From Candidatus Bathyarchaeota archaeon (GTDB taxonomy: Archaea; Thermoproteota; Bathyarchaeia; Bathyarchaeales; WUQV01): a DNA stretch of 5,049 nt. The number at the start of each line of letters is the position of its first letter. The stretch's first letter is position 1. The notes below the pieces were generated by a model that worked only from the letters and a program-made list of their open reading frames with translations, was not told the DNA's origin and did not search any database. The position numbers and the translations under genes are program-made. Shown here in pieces: positions 4,077-5,049 of the stretch. Location: contig WUQV01000238.1 in NCBI GenBank assembly GCA_009889585.1, positions 1-5,049 of the forward strand. The letters are read 5' to 3'.

Positions 4077-5049
4077 TCACGTTGACCGTCTAGCCCTTCG
4101 AAGGATCTCCCTAGCGACGATCACACCTGAGGCAGATGCTTGCACCAACCCCCTCGTTATCCCCGCTCCATCGCCAATCGCGAACAAATTTCTCACCTTA
4201 GTCTCCAAGCATTCGTTTAACTCAAGCCTAGATGAGTAAAACTTGACTTCAACTCCATAAAGCAACGTGTCCTTCGAATAAATGCCAGGTGCGACTTTAT
4301 CTAATGCTTGTAGCATCTCCTTTACATCGGCTAAATAACGATAAGGAATGGTGAAGCTTAAGTCGCCTGGCGTCGCATCCTTCAACGTCGGCGATACGAT
4401 GCTCCTCGCTATCCTCTCCTTCGTCGACCTCCTCCCCATGTCGAGGTCTCCAAGCCTTTGCACGATGACTCCTCCGCTTAACAAATTGGTCAACCTCGCT
4501 AAGTACTTCCCATAGGAAATGGGATCCTTAAAGGGCTCCGTGAAGCTTGTGCTAACTAGTATGGCGAAGTTCGTGTTCTCGGTCTTATGTTCGGCATAAC
4601 TTTGACCGTTAACTGTTAAAATGCCATCATGATATTCCGTAATGACAAAGCCGTTCGGGACGAAGCAAAACGTTCGAACCTTATCATCGAAGAACTTCGA
4701 GTAGTATACGAACTTCGGCTCATAAAGCACGTTCGTTAGCTCCTCAGTAACCGATGCTCGTACTTCGACCCTGACGCCGACGTCGACGGGATTGATCAAC
4801 GTCTTCAATCCTAAGGCCTCAGCCTCGCACCTCAGCCATTCGGCGCCCTCCCTCCCTGGCGCTACGATCACGTAATCGCTAAACAGAAGCTCGCCATCTG
4901 TTGTCTCCACGCCTTTCGCCACGCCGTCCTTCACGAGCAAATGTTTCACCTCTGCTTCCATTCGGATGTCAACGCGCTTGTTGAGGAATTGGCGTACCCT
5001 ACGAAGCGTTTTAATGCAGTTCTCAGCCCCCATGTGGCGGACCTTTTGA
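4077..5049 (-). CDS. FAD-dependent dehydrogenase (COG2509-like), C-terminal part, gene runs off the window
   Basis: The frame is open from the stop at 4077 to the right edge and continues beyond it. The ATG at 5033 is internal, because upstream codons (KVRH) continue the usual family sequence and the N-terminal FAD-binding GxGxxG region is missing. About 323 residues of an expected 450-480 are visible. Seen in order are VIVAPGREGAEWL (substrate/FAD domain), VRTFCFVPNGFVITE, TVNGQSY and TENTNFAILV. Near the C-terminus NLFAIGDGAG followed by TRGLVQASASG is the second FAD-binding segment, which closes on the flavin diphosphate. These motifs match the NAD(FAD)-utilising dehydrogenase family (COG2509, HI0933/BaiN-related), cytoplasmic flavoproteins whose physiological substrate is mostly unknown. 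The gene converges on the MBL gene with a 60-nt gap and is visibly richer in G+C than the ATPase/TOPRIM pair. Frame, stop and family are clear; the substrate is not. Confidence 0.9.
   Translation of the reverse strand, partial: QKVRHMGAENCIKTLRRVRQFLNKRVDIRMEAEVKHLLVKDGVAKGVETTDGELLFSDYVIVAPGREGAEWLRCEAEALGLKTLINPVDVGVRVEVRASVTEELTNVLYEPKFVYYSKFFDDKVRTFCFVPNGFVITEYHDGILTVNGQSYAEHKTENTNFAILVSTSFTEPFKDPISYGKYLARLTNLLSGGVIVQRLGDLDMGRRSTKERIARSIVSPTLKDATPGDLSFTIPYRYLADVKEMLQALDKVAPGIYSKDTLLYGVEVKFYSSRLELNECLETKVRNLFAIGDGAGITRGLVQASASGVIVAREILRRARRST

Noticed and set aside
4051..4239. 62-residue + strand open frame
   Set aside because: Antisense to the conserved C-terminal FAD motif of the dehydrogenase; no start signals of its own.

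Overview
The window looks archaeal, most likely a thermophile of the Thermoproteota (TACK) lineage. The tRNA gene has an archaeal D-loop and no encoded CCA. A TATA box with a BRE-like A-rich stretch lies about 26 nt before the first ATG of the ATPase gene, the usual leaderless arrangement. The metallo-hydrolase gene instead has a GGTGAT Shine-Dalgarno site. The left edge resembles the end of an archaeal TnpB element. I cannot name the genus.

Layout. Positions 1-165 are densely self-complementary DNA resembling the 3' end and omega-RNA scaffold of an IS200/IS605-type TnpB element. Its end abuts the promoter of tRNA-Pro(CGG) (196-270). A gene-free stretch (271-739) carries copy A of an intergenic repeat, a 20-bp palindrome and an intrinsic-terminator-like hairpin. 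Then comes a two-gene unit on the + strand: an OLD-like ABC/AAA ATPase (740-1819) and, 20 nt later, a separate TOPRIM protein (1840-2490). A 762-nt gene-free stretch follows, with copy B of the repeat (2908-3051) and a long stem-loop (3092-3159). A metallo-beta-lactamase-fold hydrolase gene (3253-4016) is split by one missing base near 3540. Facing it is the C-terminal two thirds of a FAD-dependent dehydrogenase (4077 to the right edge, - strand), which runs out of the window.

Working together. The ATPase/TOPRIM pair is the most interesting unit. It encodes on two polypeptides the two activities that OLD nucleases and Gabija GajA carry on one. The same ATPase-plus-TOPRIM split is found in the PARIS anti-phage system (AriA/AriB). 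The genes are AT-rich compared with the dehydrogenase at the right edge and are flanked by gene-poor DNA with repeats and a transposon remnant, as expected of a defence or accessory insertion next to a tRNA. The metallo-hydrolase and dehydrogenase are unrelated housekeeping-type genes that converge and show no functional link to the pair.
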